From Phytophthora quininea (Eukaryota; Oomycota; Peronosporomycetes; Peronosporales; Peronosporaceae): DNA of 64,000 nucleotides. Position 1 is the first letter of the stretch. Each line of letters opens with the position of its first letter. The position numbers and the translations under genes are program-made. Of this stretch, positions 35,114 through 47,052 are shown one piece after another. A model generated the notes under the pieces. That model was not told the origin of the DNA. It did not search any database and was given only the letters and a program-made list of their open reading frames with translations. The stretch spans positions 466,882 to 530,881 of the forward strand of contig JAAVTG010000051.1 in assembly GCA_011947345.1 (NCBI GenBank). The letters are read 5' to 3'.

Positions 35114-35639
35114 TAGAGGCGTCGCAGATATTAAATCCCAAGGATGTTACTCGTGCAAATGAGAAGAGTAGCAAGACCAACAAAACAGCCCCTGCAAAGG
35201 CCGACAAGAAGTCGGACACGGCCAAGTGTACGGCGACTCGGTGCGCTGAAACGGGTCACACCAAAGAGCATTGCTGGATGACCCATCCTGAGCTGCAGCC
35301 AAAATGGCTGAAAGAAAAAAGAAAGGCAAAGGAGCCTCGGCGATTACGAAGACAACATCAGGCACCGAGGATAAGGCACTCTGGGCGGTGCTGACCGAGA
35401 TAAAGAGTGACCTGGCCAAGCTCAAAGGAGATTTAAACTAGTGGGCTCTGGAGATGGCGTCCCAGAGCCAGAAAAAGCCACTAGTAGTCGTCAAAACTGG
35501 GTTTTGATCCTTGCAAAACGGCGAATTATATCTACTTCCACGAGCAGAACGAAGAAGACGTTTAACCGGCGACGTACCTAATCTAGAACGTCACCTGCTT
35601 GCGAGAAGAAGAAATCCAAATTGCGAAGACATTCTTCGA

Positions 35640-38600
35640 CGAGGGTGCAGACTTCTGTGGAATATCGGTAGAGTTTGTATAGGAAATGAACTGGGGCAGC
35701 CACGTCAAGGATCTAGGCACGATTGAAGTGACGTTTGCAAATGGCAAGACGGAGTCCATACAAAACCGGACAATCCATCTAACTGTATTTGTCGACAGTA
35801 TTCCCGGTTACGCGACCGAGTTTCAGCTATGTCGTGTGCCGAACCATTGCGAATTGATGCTTGGTGTACCCTGGAAGCGCGCTCGAAATCCTGTTATCGA
35901 CTGGAAAACTGATCGAGTGTGTACACAAGAAGAATTTGTCAAAGCAGCAGTCGATCAAGCAGAACAGTCTAGCGATAGGAATCACGACTGCAGACAGCAT
36001 CACTATTCCGAACAATTTGGTGAAACTGAGGTGATAAACTTTAAGACCACAGATAAACTCGTGCGCAAGAAAGACGTGGAGTTTATATCTATCATTCCAC
36101 AGGAGACAATTAATGCACTGCATCAGGAAATATGTGACGGCAGTTCTTGCGAGCGAAGGGGAAAAACTATGCAGTAAAACAAGAGACATCGGATAAGGCT
36201 CAGCGGCAAAAGACAACTGAAATGGATAGCTTCAAGAACAATCCAGGTTTTCAGCTGCTTGAGGAATTCAGTGATATTTTTCGTGTCAAACTTCCTGTGG
36301 GTCCACCGCCACATGGCGAACACGAGATGGAGGTTATCGACCCTCAGCGTGCAATCTACACGCACCAATGGCGGTTGAGCCCCGATCAAAAACGAGGATT
36401 GCGGGAATGGACAAAAGAAATGCTACAGGCAGGATTAATCCGGCCAAGCACGTCTCCCCATGCCGCACCGACATTCTGCATCAAGAAGCCGGTCGGATGG
36501 CGTATAGTGCACGACTACAGGGCAATGAACGCGGGAACTATCCGACAATCAACACCCATTCCACGCAAGGATATCATATTCGATCGCATGAGTGGCGCAG
36601 TTTGGTACGGTTGCTTCGACCTCCTATCAGGATATTACCAGATACGTATGCGATTGAAAGATGTTCCGTTCACAGCCTTCCAAACGCCTGATGGTCTTTT
36701 CGAGTATCTCGCGGTGCCAATGGGCTTGAGTAATGCCCCGGCAACCTTTAATCGCATTGTTTAAGGGATTTTCGAAGACATGCGAGACGTTGTGGCTACG
36801 TACTTTGAAGATTTGTACGTGTTTATCAAGGATCAAGACGTGGAAACTCACCTTGCAGCAGTTCGAAAAGTATTTGAACGTTGTCGAGAGAAAAACTCTA
36901 TTTGAAACTCTCAAAGTCCACGCTGTGCTCCGAAGAAATATCGTGTCTTGGCGATTTCGTTGGCCGTCACGGTGTTCGAATCGATCGGACAATGTTCGGG
37001 TAATATGCAGTTGGCCGCGACCGCAGACAGCAAAAGAAATGCAGTCTTTCCTGGGCACAACCGTGTACGTCCAAAGGTTTTGCAAGGACTACTCGGAAAT
37101 AAGTGCTCCCTTATTCAACATGATGAAGAGTAAGGATAAGCGAAAACTGACCTGGTCAACCGAAGGTATTGATGCTTTCAATCAACTTAAAAAGGCTCTC
37201 AGCCAGACACCCGTGCTGGCGTTGCCAGACTTTAGTAAGCCGTTTTTCTTGCGCACTGATGCTCAAAGTTTGCCATCGTCGGTGTGTTATATCAACTGCA
37301 AAAGACCGCCTCTGAGGAGGAGGTTGAGCAGCCAATCGCCTTCTGTGGACGGAAGATGAAGTCTGCAGGGCTTAATTACCCCACACACGAGCAGAAAATG
37401 CTTGCTATAATCCATTGCTTAAACATTTGGCGAGTTTATCTAGTGGATGGAGGCGGCACGGTTGAGACTGATCACCACTCATTGGAAAGAGTGCTGCCTC
37501 AGAAAACAATTAATCGGCGAATCTGCAGATAGTACGATCTCCTGGCAGAATTTAATCTGCGATTTCGGTACATTCCCGGGACGAAAAACACCGTCGCTGA
37601 CGCTTTAAGCCGCCGTCCAGACTTTGCCATTGATTTTGAGAAGCAGAAACAAATGCATGCTGTTTCACGCTTGAAGCCTCTTACGCTGTCGACTTTAATT
37701 CGGCGTTCCCAGCGTCGTGCAGGATGGACAAAAGAAACTCTCAAGAAAGACACGAACATGAAAAACTTGAAGTACGATCCCGACGAATTGCTGGTGTATT
37801 TCTATAAACCTGATGGATCTCGCAGAATCGCAATACCGTCTACTGATGTGGAAATGCGGAATACGATTTTGTGGGAACATCACGACATTGCAACGTCTGG
37901 GCATCCAGGAGTCGACAAGACTATCGAGGAAATTCAGGTGAGATTCTATTGGAAACATCTTCATAAGCAGGTGCGAGACTACATCGCAACATGTGAGTCC
38001 TGTCAAAGAAACAAAAGACGGACAGGAAAACCTCCGGGGCTGTTACATCCATTGGAAATTCCTACAGGTCGCTGGACTTCCGTTGGAATGGATTTTATTA
38101 CCGGATTACCAACTACGAAAGCTGAGCATGATACCATTCTGGTAATCGTGGACAGACTTACAAAAAGAGCCCATTTCGTCCCTACAGTGTCGACAATTAC
38201 GGCACCACAGTTGGCAGAATTATTTATCGAGCACTACGTGAAATTGCATGGGTTGCCCACGGATATTGTGTCCGACAGGGACTCCAAATTTACATCGAAG
38301 TTCTGGATGGCGTGTGCAGAAATTATCGGTACTAAATTGAAGCTGGCTTCGGCACACCATCAGCGAACTGATGTTCAAGTTGAAAGAGTCTATGCTTTTT
38401 TCCTGGTTATTTGCGCCATTACGTCAGTGGATTTCAAAATGATTGGGACAAGCATATTGCTCTAGCGGAATTTGCGTACAACCGCCAGGATCAGTCAACG
38501 AAACAAATGAGCCCATTTCTTGCCGATTTAGGCTATGAACCTCGACTACCAGTTGACTTTCATCTAACAAGCAAGTTTCCGACGACTGTGATGGAGTTTC

Positions 38601-39236
38601 TTGCTGGGCAACGCAGAATTTTGCGGGAACTGCAAGCTAAAGCACGGCTCGGCGCGGAAAAGATGAAGTTACTGTATGACAAAGGTCGACGTGATCAGAC
38701 TTTTGAAGTAGGAGAGATATTTTGATTTCAACTCAAAATCTGACACCTGCAAATGTTGGAGCATTCCAACGAAAACTTGCCGCTCGCTGGATAGAACCCT
38801 ATGAAGTCATTGAAAGTCTTCGCGATGGAACTGCTTACAAGCTAAATCTTCCTCAAGAATTGAGTCTACATCCAGTTTTTCATACGATGGTGCTAAAAAG
38901 TTTAGGAAGGACAAATCTGGAGTTAGTCGCGATACGACATTACCACCACTCCGGCTTAAAGGTGGGTCTGAAGGACACTTGATTGAGACCATCATCGATC
39001 ACAGAATCTCCAAGAATGGAGTGGAGGAATATAAGTGCAAATGGGTGGGCCGAAATGACGATATCACATGGGAGCCAACATCAAATTTGCTATCGGTACC
39101 AGGTTTGATAAGAGAATATCTTCGACAGGCGAACAAGTTACCGAGTCGATCATCTACCCGGCTTAAGAACAAGAAAAGGCAACAAGTCCGCAGCATGAGT
39201 TGGTATTACTTAAACCACGCGGAAGCTCTTTCCTGA
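35640..39236 (+). pseudogene. Gypsy pol fragments: protease, RT, RNase H, integrase, chromodomain
   Basis: Fragments in order: an aspartic-protease-like region (35686-36177); reverse transcriptase (36147-36764) with GCFDLLSGYYQIRM and LAVPMGLSNAPATF; the catalytic box, read in another frame at about 36788, is YFED rather than YxDD. RNase H carries LNYPTHEQKMLAIIHCL (about 37370). Integrase (37653-38725) has HHDIATSGHPG, the CESCQRNK zinc motif, VGMDFITGLP and VSDRDSKFTSKFW. The chromodomain (38979-39236) has EEYKCKWVGRNDDITWEP. The altered YxDD box and many frame breaks mean it is dead. Confidence 0.85.
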
Positions 39237-39460
39237 AGGAGGTCGTGTGGCGGTGCTCGACCGTTATCAGCGGAAAGGCGAGAAAGATCTATAGTGAAGG
39301 GACTCGACGGAGGAGTCACTTCGAGAAAAACCCCATAACCCACAAGAAAAACAATACATTTGCTTTCTAGCTACCCGACTTGGCGTTAACGAAGCCCGTC
39401 TAGTCGTCCAGCCACCGCTTCCTCGCGTGAACCCGTGCCACCGCAGAGTTGGGGCCATTT

Positions 39461-40733
39461 CTACAGGAGTTGTCCGTCTGGGGAAAGGCCACCATATTTT
39501 GCAACAAAAACATCTCCAGGGAGTGATGCATCAACCAGGAAAGACAACAGTTTTGCATTCTCCTGCAACAACGGGTCAATGTCAGCTCATTGACGTTGAA
39601 GATAATGATGTTAAACGTACCGATGCTAAAGCTGGCAGCAGGACATTGGCACCTTCGGGTTCAATCAAGTTAAAAGTGAAGTCCACGTTCGCCAAAGCTT
39701 TACTTCGCAGCAGTGCATCTCGGAAAGCTGTGAGCGCCTCAATATTCTGTACACGACACACAGAGTCAACAGTGATTAGAGCTGGATGGAAAATGCGTAC
39801 ATTGCGAATGCCATTGTCCGACAAATTCAGTGTGGTTAGCTTGTGCGAGCGTGCGAGTCCAGCTGAGAGGTGGAGCAGACCGTCGCCGCCGAGGTTGTTA
39901 CCCTGTAATGATAACGTGGCCAGTGCGGTGCTAGGCAAGCTCACCAGCTGAGCCAATTTGATGCATCCATCAGGACCGATACCGCAATAATCCAGGTGAA
40001 GTTGCTACGACCAATTACAGCAGAAAAACATGAGTAAGAAGACCCAAGAAACTGCAATCACGAGGAAAGAAACAGCGCACTTTCAGCGTTGTGTTGGTGA
40101 AAAGACCTTCCACAAGTGCGGATACACCTGCATTGCCCAGTTCGCGGTTGAGATTGAGATTCAGCGTGAGCAGTCCTGGTGCCTTCTGTGCAGCGATCAC
40201 ATCGGCAAGACTTCGGCATCCGTCCTCTCCGATGCCACAGTCGAGCAGCTCCAGATACGCGATATTTACGCCCGATGTGGCAGATAGCAAACTTGCCTAG
40301 AGCAATTGTTGGACTGAAGATAAAACAAGTATAGATCCAGCAAAGGTGAAAAGGATATCATGATGGCTAAGGCCATTGCTCGAACACCTCCCGCCCCGAG
40401 TACTCCGACGTCTTCTCCTTCAAGGATGACCTGAAGAGGTTTGGAGATCAGAAAGCAACTACTGATCACGAAGAGAAGCTACGGCTCACGTTGACGAGAT
40501 CTCCATCTTCCTCTTTGCCTTTGAAAAGATCGTTCACATGCGGATTCGACTGGATGCCAATTGCCCTATGAAGCAAGATGAGAGCGTCAGTAAAACGACC
40601 GCAGCAACGTCGAAACAAATTCAAAGTGACCTTACTTGCAGGCTTTGCCATAGTTTGTTGCGACGATCTGCCGTGTCACCACATTCTCGTCCACGACGGC
40701 AGCTTTAGGTTTGGGCTTGGCCTTCTTGCTCAT
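39461..40733 (-). CDS. Leucine-rich repeat (RNI-type) protein, multi-exon
   Basis: Start ATG 40733 (MSKKAKPKPKAAVVDENVVT). The exon ends with a GTAAGG intron at 40640-40560, then NPHVNDLFKGKEEDGDL, a third exon VILEGEDVGVLGAGGV, and LRR exons: YLELLDCGIGEDGCRSLADV, LTLNLNLNRELGNAGVSALV, LATLSLQGNNLGGDGLLHL and LTTLNLSDNGIRN. A last short intron (GTACGT...TTGCAG, near 39565-39620) leads to SLPGDVFVAKYGGLSPDGQL and the stop at 39461. At least six exons. The repeats are of the ribonuclease-inhibitor kind; role unknown. The gene is flanked by transposons: the decayed Gypsy ends within about 200 bp of its stop codon. Confidence 0.75.
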
Positions 40734-40754
40734 CGGGATCTGAATCGACGCGAC

Positions 40755-40945
40755 TGCCTGCCGAAAATGAAGCTATCCTGGGGATTGACGATGCACAACA
40801 AAATACGAATCCAATGTTGCAGCCAGTTGGGCCACCACTTAGTAAACCGTTGCAGTGAATTGCTACAACTTGCTCGTCGTTGCAGGTCCTAACAATTCAG
40901 TGCAGCGACCGAATAAATGATGACTTACTAGTCTGCACCAGTTAA
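40755..40945 (+). repeat. Dispersed palindromic repeat, copy A
   Basis: About 190 bp closely matching 49570-49745 in the same orientation. It contains a near-perfect inverted repeat: CAGTGAATTGCTA near 40853 pairs with TAACAATTCAGTG near 40889. Both copies lie at the 3' end of a CRN gene, although the two CRN genes point in opposite directions. It is non-coding, as far as I can see. Confidence 0.6.
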
Positions 40946-40959
40946 ATAATTCAACGGCA

Positions 40960-42077
40960 CTCTTTCCTTCGACACCAACAGGATGCCAACACAGCCATTC
41001 CGATGGCTCGCCAACACGATCGCACCTCCAACCGTTTTTCGCTATTGTAAATTGGTCGATGTTGCGATCGTTCACCAACGGCAACCTGCTTTCTCCGTTT
41101 CAAGGCACGCTGTGTTGAAAAACACCAATCGCCAATTAAAATGCTTCCCTCCTATCAGAGAAAGAGAGAGAGAGAGTAGAGTGTCCTTGTCAATGTCAGG
41201 AAATTTGACACGACATCGCCACGGCCACGTTTCGTCATTTCTCACCAGATCTGCCTTATCGTGGTCCTCAAATATTTTCAGTGTGTTCAATCCTTGATCT
41301 TCTTGATCTTCTTGGGGGTCATTGAGATGTTCCGCATGCCCACCCGGCGGAAAACTCAACGTGAAGTTTTGCTCCTCCCACAGATTAACAAAATGTCCGT
41401 TGATGAGAAGACTGCTATCGTCAACGATATAGTCTGCAGAGAGAAATAAACAGAGTTGGCCATAGCAAAACCCCTTGGCGTATGTCTGCACAACTCGACA
41501 CGTATCGCCGATCACCCCTGCCATTTTGTCCATGTACTCCACCAGGTCAGTCGTCGAGTCCAACTTGTTCTTAACAACAAAATCCATCGCTACCCTTGCC
41601 AAAACGGTCGGCTGTGTTGGATAATTGTTACCAGAATCTCCGCAGTTCATCAAGACGCGCGTCTCGAAAAGGAGGAAGCGTCGGTAGCACCACACACCTC
41701 ACATTCGCATTGTCACTACCTCTTGACCATGTCGTTGTTCTGATAACTTTCCGTGCAGTTCCATTCGTCGCACCCAAAATCACCGGCACGCTGACAGAAC
41801 GGAAAACATTCCGGATAAACCGCAGATAGGAGGCTGCACAGGTTGGTTCATTTTCGTTCGGAAGAGGAAACTCATCCACGAAGAACAGACACTCATTTCA
41901 TGTCCGCCTCTTTCTTTCTTCCAACTTCCAACGCCTTCTCCACATTCGCTTGGCTTCGTGGTCCAGAGAACGATTTCCCTCCAGAAAGCAACGCCAGATA
42001 AGCCCGTAGGGAAATAGATTCATCTTCCTCGCAATGTCGGGGATAGTAGCGTCGCTCAGGAATGCCAGGTTCTGCAT
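40960..42077 (-). pseudogene. CRN effector, distal part of a copy split by a Gypsy insertion
   Basis: Related to the CRN gene at 47053-49583: the shared segments include LRFIRNVFRS, VILGATNGTARK, TLPPFRDARLDEL, LLINGHF and WPWRCRVKFPD. The copy is interrupted at 42077/42078 by the intact Gypsy element; its proximal part resumes at 46500. The end of the gene is also missing: similarity to the nuclease-like domain of the other copy stops near 40960. A GA microsatellite at 41156-41178 falls within the coding part. Frame changes occur near 41880 and 41650. It must be dead. Confidence 0.8.
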
Positions 42078-42263
42078 TGTCGTATCCCGCCGTCGGCAAC
42101 TTAGAACCCAGAAGCCATGCAGAACCCAGAATCAGCGCCAAAGCAGAACACAGAGCAGCTTCGGGATCACATGCATTCGTAAGTAGCTTCAGGCGTCTCC
42201 GACGCACTTCATAAATCAAACAGTTCTCAATTTGCTTTGTACAACTCAGTCGAGCATACGGCA
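42078..42263 (+). repeat. 5' LTR of the young Gypsy element
   Basis: 186 bp, TGTCGTATCC...CATACGGCA, preceded by the target duplicate TGCAT. It is followed by TTTGAATACTCAAACC; I could not match a primer-binding site to a particular tRNA. Confidence 0.95.
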
Positions 42264-42301
42264 TTTGAATACTCAAACCAACCAAGGCATTGGCACGCGG
42301 C

Positions 42302-43642
42302 ATGGCGACGGCTTCTCAGCACCCGACGCGCACCCAGCCAGAGAAACTCACCTACTACGTGGCTTACGGTCAAGAAGGACACGAAGATCGCGTCAAGGTT
42401 CTTATCGAAACCTTTAGCGCAGGCAACACCATCCAGTGGTTGACCTGGCTGAAGTCCTTCGAGAAGCTTATCAATCTCAAGGGATGGGCTAAACGCAAGG
42501 AAGGTGACATCCTTTTCCAGAATGCCCGCATTCTCTTGCGTGATGAAGCGCTGGATGCCTTCAACGCTGCAGCACCCAAAGAAGAGACAGTCGACACGTT
42601 CAAAGAAGTCATGCGTGAAGTGGCTATGGAGTTTCTTGTTCGTGACCCTCGTGAATATCTTCTCGACAAGCTCAAGAACAGTCGAAAGGCTCGCACCGTG
42701 TCCGTGCACCAACATCTCGCCGAGATGCGAAATATCGCTTCATTGGTGGGCGTCCTACCCGTGGATGATGAGCCTGTTCCTGAGAAAACGCTTCGCTACT
42801 ACTTCCGCAAGAGTATGACAATGAAGTGGCAAGACAAGTACGACGATAGCGGCAAGGAGCTGACGACACTGTCCGAGCTCGCACGCTACTTCACACGCCT
42901 AGAACAAAATCAAGAACGTCGCGAGAAAAGCGGTAACGAGCGCCGACAAGATCAGCAGCCAGGCCGCTCGAACAAGAACAAGGGCGAGAATAAGTCGGGC
43001 CCAGCCTCGACGAAGCCAAAACCCAGCGGTGGCAGTGACAGCGGCAAGTGGTGTGATCACCACCATACGAGCTCGCACACCAACGAGGAGTGCCATTTTC
43101 AGCAGAAAAAGAAGGCCCAGGAGGAGCTAAACTACTGCGATCTGCCTGATGGACCGTCCGATGAGCTGCACGCCATCACCGATGTCGATGAACACGTTGA
43201 CGTCAAATGCGAGACGATTGTTCGTCTCAAAGGTACCGGATGCAGCAGGTTCTTCACTGCGCTGGTAGATTCAGGCGCCAGCAGAACATTGGTGATCGAT
43301 TCGTTGCTGGACAAGACGCTATTAGCCAAGATGACACCAGTGACAAAATCTTTCGACTTACCTAAGGGTACACTTGCAGCAAAAGGTCAACTGGAGCTGG
43401 AATTGCAGCTTACGGAGTTCGGAGAACAGCGCACCGTGCACTGAACTTGCTTCGTTGTGGACCAACTACCGTACGGCATCATCTTTGGACGAGATGCCCT
43501 CATTCACCTCGGCATGGTGCTCGATTTCGCAGCCAAGACGATCACGTGGGACGGCTCAACAAACCCTATGCACATAAACAACAGCACCATGACTAAGAAG
43601 CAGCTACAAGAAGCAGTAGCCGCATTGCTGACGACGTCGTGA
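42302..43642 (+). CDS. Gypsy gag-protease (in-frame TGA at 43442)
   Basis: ATG 42302 starts a gag protein (FSAGNTIQWLTWLKSFEKLI; EFLVRDPREYLLDKLK) with a basic Gln/Asn-rich stretch and one zinc-binding motif, WCDHHHTSSHTNEEC. An aspartic protease follows, with the active-site triplet in ALVDSGASRTLVI (about 43264). A TGA at 43442-43444 interrupts, but the same frame continues with VVDQLPYGIIFGRDALIHLG to a second stop at 43640-43642. The interruption may be a point mutation; nothing suggests programmed readthrough. Confidence 0.85.
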
Positions 43643-46298
43643 ATCAGCACACGGAAGAAGTCGCGAGTGCCATTGACGCAGCTGAAACTCTCCAGCTTGA
43701 CATTCTCGATGCGAACTACAAACCCGAGCCACTGGAGCAGCACCTCCCTGATCACCTCAGCTCGGACGAGAAGAACGAGCTTTTGACCTTCCTCAAGGGC
43801 TACGAGACGACGCTATTCAGTGGAAAGCTAGGAACGTGGCGCGGTGGGCCCTACGAAATACCTACGAAGCCTTCGCTAAAGCCGTGTCACTCTCGGCCGT
43901 ACTCAATCCCCCAAAGCCAGCTAGCTGCTGTACGCAAGGAGATCGCACGCCTCGAGGAGCTCGGAGTGATATGCAGAGACACAGAAAGTCCTTGGGGTAG
44001 CCCAACGTTTGTGATTCCCAAGAAGGACAAGACCATCCGCGTGCTTAACGATCTCCGCCGCCTCAATGAGCAACTGGAGCGCCAACCGTGGCCGCTGCCC
44101 AAAATCAACGACTTGCTACGCAGTGTGCCTCGTTATGTATACGTGACGATCATTGATCTCAATATGGGGTACTATGCTATTCTACTGACCCACAAGTCGT
44201 CGCTGCTCACGGCTTTCATTCTACCATTCGGGAAATATCGCTACCTGCGACTACCCATGGGTGTATCAACCGCACCGGATCATTTTCAAGCTCGCATTGC
44301 ACTGCTACTTGGGGATTTGAGTTTGTTCGCTGTTACCTGGACGATGTGATGATTGTGACGACAACCAACTTCTGGGATCACCTGGACCATGTACGAGTTG
44401 TATTTGACCGCTTGCGCGACGCCGGACTGACTGTCAATGTGAAGAAGTGTCGCTTCGCCGCGAAAGAAGCTGAGTTTCTGGGGTACAAGCTCACTCCAGA
44501 AGGTCTCATGCCTCAACCTGCTAAGATCGCAGCCATCCAGCGGATTGCCACGCCTCGCAACCGCAAGGAGCTACGCCATTTCCTCGGGATGGTAAACTAC
44601 TACCGAGATGTGTGGCCTCGACGGGCCCACTTAGTGGCACCATTATCTGCACTAACCTCCAACAAAACACCGTGGAGTTGGCAGAGTGTTCACCAAGATG
44701 CTTTCGACAAGATCAAGCTTCTCATGCAGCGAGAAGCGTTGCTACATTACCCAGACTACAGCAAAACCTTTGACGTTCACACTGACGCATCAGGCGTACA
44801 GTTGGGTGGCGTCATCTCGCAAGAAGGTAAACCGCTGGCATTTTACAGTCGCAAACTCACTGGAGCCCAGCAGCACTACACAGTGATGGAGCAGGAGCTG
44901 CTATCAATTGTGGAAACCTGCAAGGAATTTCGGAGCATGCTGTTTGGACAGCGTTTGACAGTGCACACAGACCACAAGAACCTTTCCTGTGCGAACTTCA
45001 CCTCAAGTCGCGTCATGCGCTGGCGTCTACTGCTCGAAGAATTTGGCCCTGTTATCCAATACATCGAAGGACAAGACAACATCGTTGCAGACGCCTTATC
45101 TCGACTGCCGGTCACAGAAGCCAACGACGAACTGCTCGTCATGACCTTAGAGGAATATTATCCACTCAACTACGAACGCCTCGCCGAGGCTCAGCGTGCA
45201 GATGAAGAGCTCAAGGCAGCAGCAGAAAAATATCCACGCAAGTTCACGATCAAGACGATCTCAGGTATTGACATGCTCGCGACGCAGAAACAGCAATTCG
45301 TGATCCCCTCTGATCTTCGGGAGCAAGTCTTACACTTCTACCATCACGTTCTCCTGCATCCTGGAATGACGAGAATGAACCTCACGATGTCTGCTGCAGT
45401 CTACTGGCCTGGCATGAAACGAGCTGTGGAACAGCTAGTCAAGCACTGCAACACGTGTCAGCTCTGGAAACGGCCCCAAAAGTGCTACGGACGACTACCA
45501 GCAAAGAAGCATGAAAAGCAGCCGTGGACCGAGATAGCCGTCGATCAAATTGGCCCTTACTCGTATTCTACAGAGCCCGGCGCACAGAAGTTTTACGCGC
45601 TCACCATGATGGACATGGCGACTCACTGGGTGGAGATTGCTCTACTCGAGGACGAAACTTCGGTTTTAACCGCCAAACAACTCGATGAGTACTGGTTGTG
45701 CAGATTCCCTCGACCGTTGCGCTGCGTTCACGACGAAGGCACGGAATTCACAGGACGAGAATTTCAAGAACTACTGCAGTCTTACGGGATCCAGTCTCGG
45801 CTTACGACGGTCGAGAATCCACAAGCAAACGACGTACTCGAGCGCGTGCATCAAGTAGTGGGCAACGTGATACGAACGACTCGTCTCGATCAACAAGCCT
45901 GGATTGAACTTCTTCCAGCAGTCGCCTTTGCTATCCGAGCGACGCACCACACGACGTTGGATGCTTCACCCGCTCAACTAGTGTTCGGCAGGGACATGAT
46001 GTGTGCAGTCACTTTCACCGCCAATTGGGCACGAACCTACACCCGCCGCGAACGCCAAACGCGCCGCGAAAATATCCGAGAGAATGAAGGACGCATTGAC
46101 CACACGTACAAGATCGGCGACCAAGTCCTCATCATACGCAAGACCCGCAACCTCGCAAAGCTTGAGCAGTCTACCGACGGTCCTTTTCCAGTCACCGACA
46201 TCGGAACTAACGGGACGGTCACCATCGACCGTGGCCACTACACCGAGACCATCAACATACGACGAGTCAAGCCCTACCTCGCCGCCACGACCGACTAA
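43639..46298 (+). CDS. Gypsy pol: reverse transcriptase, RNase H, integrase (one frame break)
   Basis: Copies the element RNA into DNA and integrates it. Reverse transcriptase: PWGSPTFVIPKKD, IDLNMGYYAI, LPMGVSTAPDHFQ and the box CYLDDVMIV at about 44331. The frame shifts by one base just before this box, near 44318. RNase H: FDVHTDASGVQLGG and TVHTDHKNLSC. Integrase: HHVLLHPGM with the HCNTCQLWK zinc motif, EIAVDQIGPY, HDEGTEFTGREF and ENPQANDVLERVHQ, so D, D and E are kept. It ends with IRRVKPYLAATTD 16 bp before the 3' LTR. From 44346 on, 650 residues are open without a break. Confidence 0.92.
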
Positions 46299-46313
46299 TG
46301 ACCTGGGGGCGAA

Positions 46314-46499
46314 TGTCGTATCCCGCCGTCGGCAACTCAGAACCCAGAAGCCATGCAGAACCCAGAATCAGCGCCAAAGCAGAACACAGAGCAGCTTCGG
46401 GATCACATGCATTCGTAAGTAGCTTCAGGCGTCTCCGACGCACTTCATAAATCAAACAGTTCTCAATTTGCTTTGTACAACTCAGTCGAGCATACGGCA
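46314..46499 (+). repeat. 3' LTR of the young Gypsy element
   Basis: 186 bp, one base different from the 5' LTR, and followed by the target duplicate TGCAT (46500-46504), after which the CRN sequence resumes on the minus strand. Confidence 0.95.
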
Positions 46500-46808
46500 T
46501 GCATCGAGCACAGTTTGAAAGCACCCGACCGCGATCGAAACACACCGTAAACGTCCTGCCCATACTCACAGCCCGCGCTATAGACCACGTAAAACACATC
46601 CACGTCGTCACGAGCCATGAGGTTGAACGCCATCTGCGTCTTGCTCATTCCGGAAGACGACTCCAACACAATGAAGGGAAAATCAGGCTGGTGAACTTTG
46701 CCGAGCTGTTTCACAACGTCCACAACGTACTCCGTCTCCTGATTCAGGTTCTCAGCAGTCTGACGGCACAGTGCAACGTAAAGTTTGGTCGATTGATTCT
46801 TCTAGGAC
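46500..46808 (-). pseudogene. CRN effector, proximal part of the copy split by Gypsy
   Basis: Encodes the P-loop region of a CRN NTPase domain: FPFIVLESSSGMSKTQMAFN, with the Walker A Gly before Lys changed to Ser compared with SSSGMGKT in the other copy, then LMARDDVDVFYVV. Similarity to the intact-order copy ends near 46808. The CRN leader with its LxLFLAK motif is missing from this side, and the region is joined head to head with the upstream part of the second copy. Confidence 0.8.
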
Positions 46809-47052
46809 ATGCCGTCAAGTATGACGCGGTTGCCGCCAGCAGCAGGACGCCGGCAATAACCTCCGATGCGGAGTGTGTGTTAATTGAGGCGAAGACCCCG
46901 TACAATCTAGTCTTTTTACGCCATGCATTACCCTTTTACAGGAGCGGTTAGGGTTTATATCTATCATAGGTACTCCGAGGCCCAAAAACGCGAGTTTTAC
47001 CTTGGGGGAGCTCATTCCAGAATTCGCTGGGTTGGAGTTAGCTGGGGGCGGG

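Larger units (their letters stand above)
34515..39246 (+). mobile_element. Decayed Gypsy-type element with chromodomain
   Basis: Gag (34586-35113), zinc knuckle, protease-like region, reverse transcriptase, RNase H, integrase and a C-terminal chromodomain follow in the order of a chromovirus-type Ty3/Gypsy element. All frames are broken several times. Purine-rich sequence (aaggaggtcg) at 39237-39245 is followed by TGTGGCGG at 39247, which may be the start of the 3' LTR; that LTR would lie before 39460. No matching 5' LTR was found next to 34515, where the Harbinger fragment begins, so the left end is truncated. Confidence 0.85.
42078..46499 (+). mobile_element. Young Gypsy LTR retrotransposon, 186-bp LTRs, TGCAT target duplication
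   Basis: Two 186-bp LTRs (42078-42263 and 46314-46499) start TG and end CA. By eye they differ at a single base (T at 42102, C at 46338). TGCAT at 42073-42077 and 46500-46504 is the target-site duplication. Gag-protease and pol lie between. A polypurine tract (GGGGGCGAA) precedes the 3' LTR. No chromodomain or envelope gene is present. The element sits inside a CRN gene. The near-identical LTRs point to recent insertion. Confidence 0.97.

Noticed and set aside
41156..41178. GA-rich tract as a regulatory element
   Set aside because: Simple microsatellite within a dead CRN copy.
43442..43444. TGA in the Gypsy gag-protease frame as programmed readthrough or selenocysteine
   Set aside because: No supporting structure was recognised. 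A single point change (for example from CGA or TGG) explains it.
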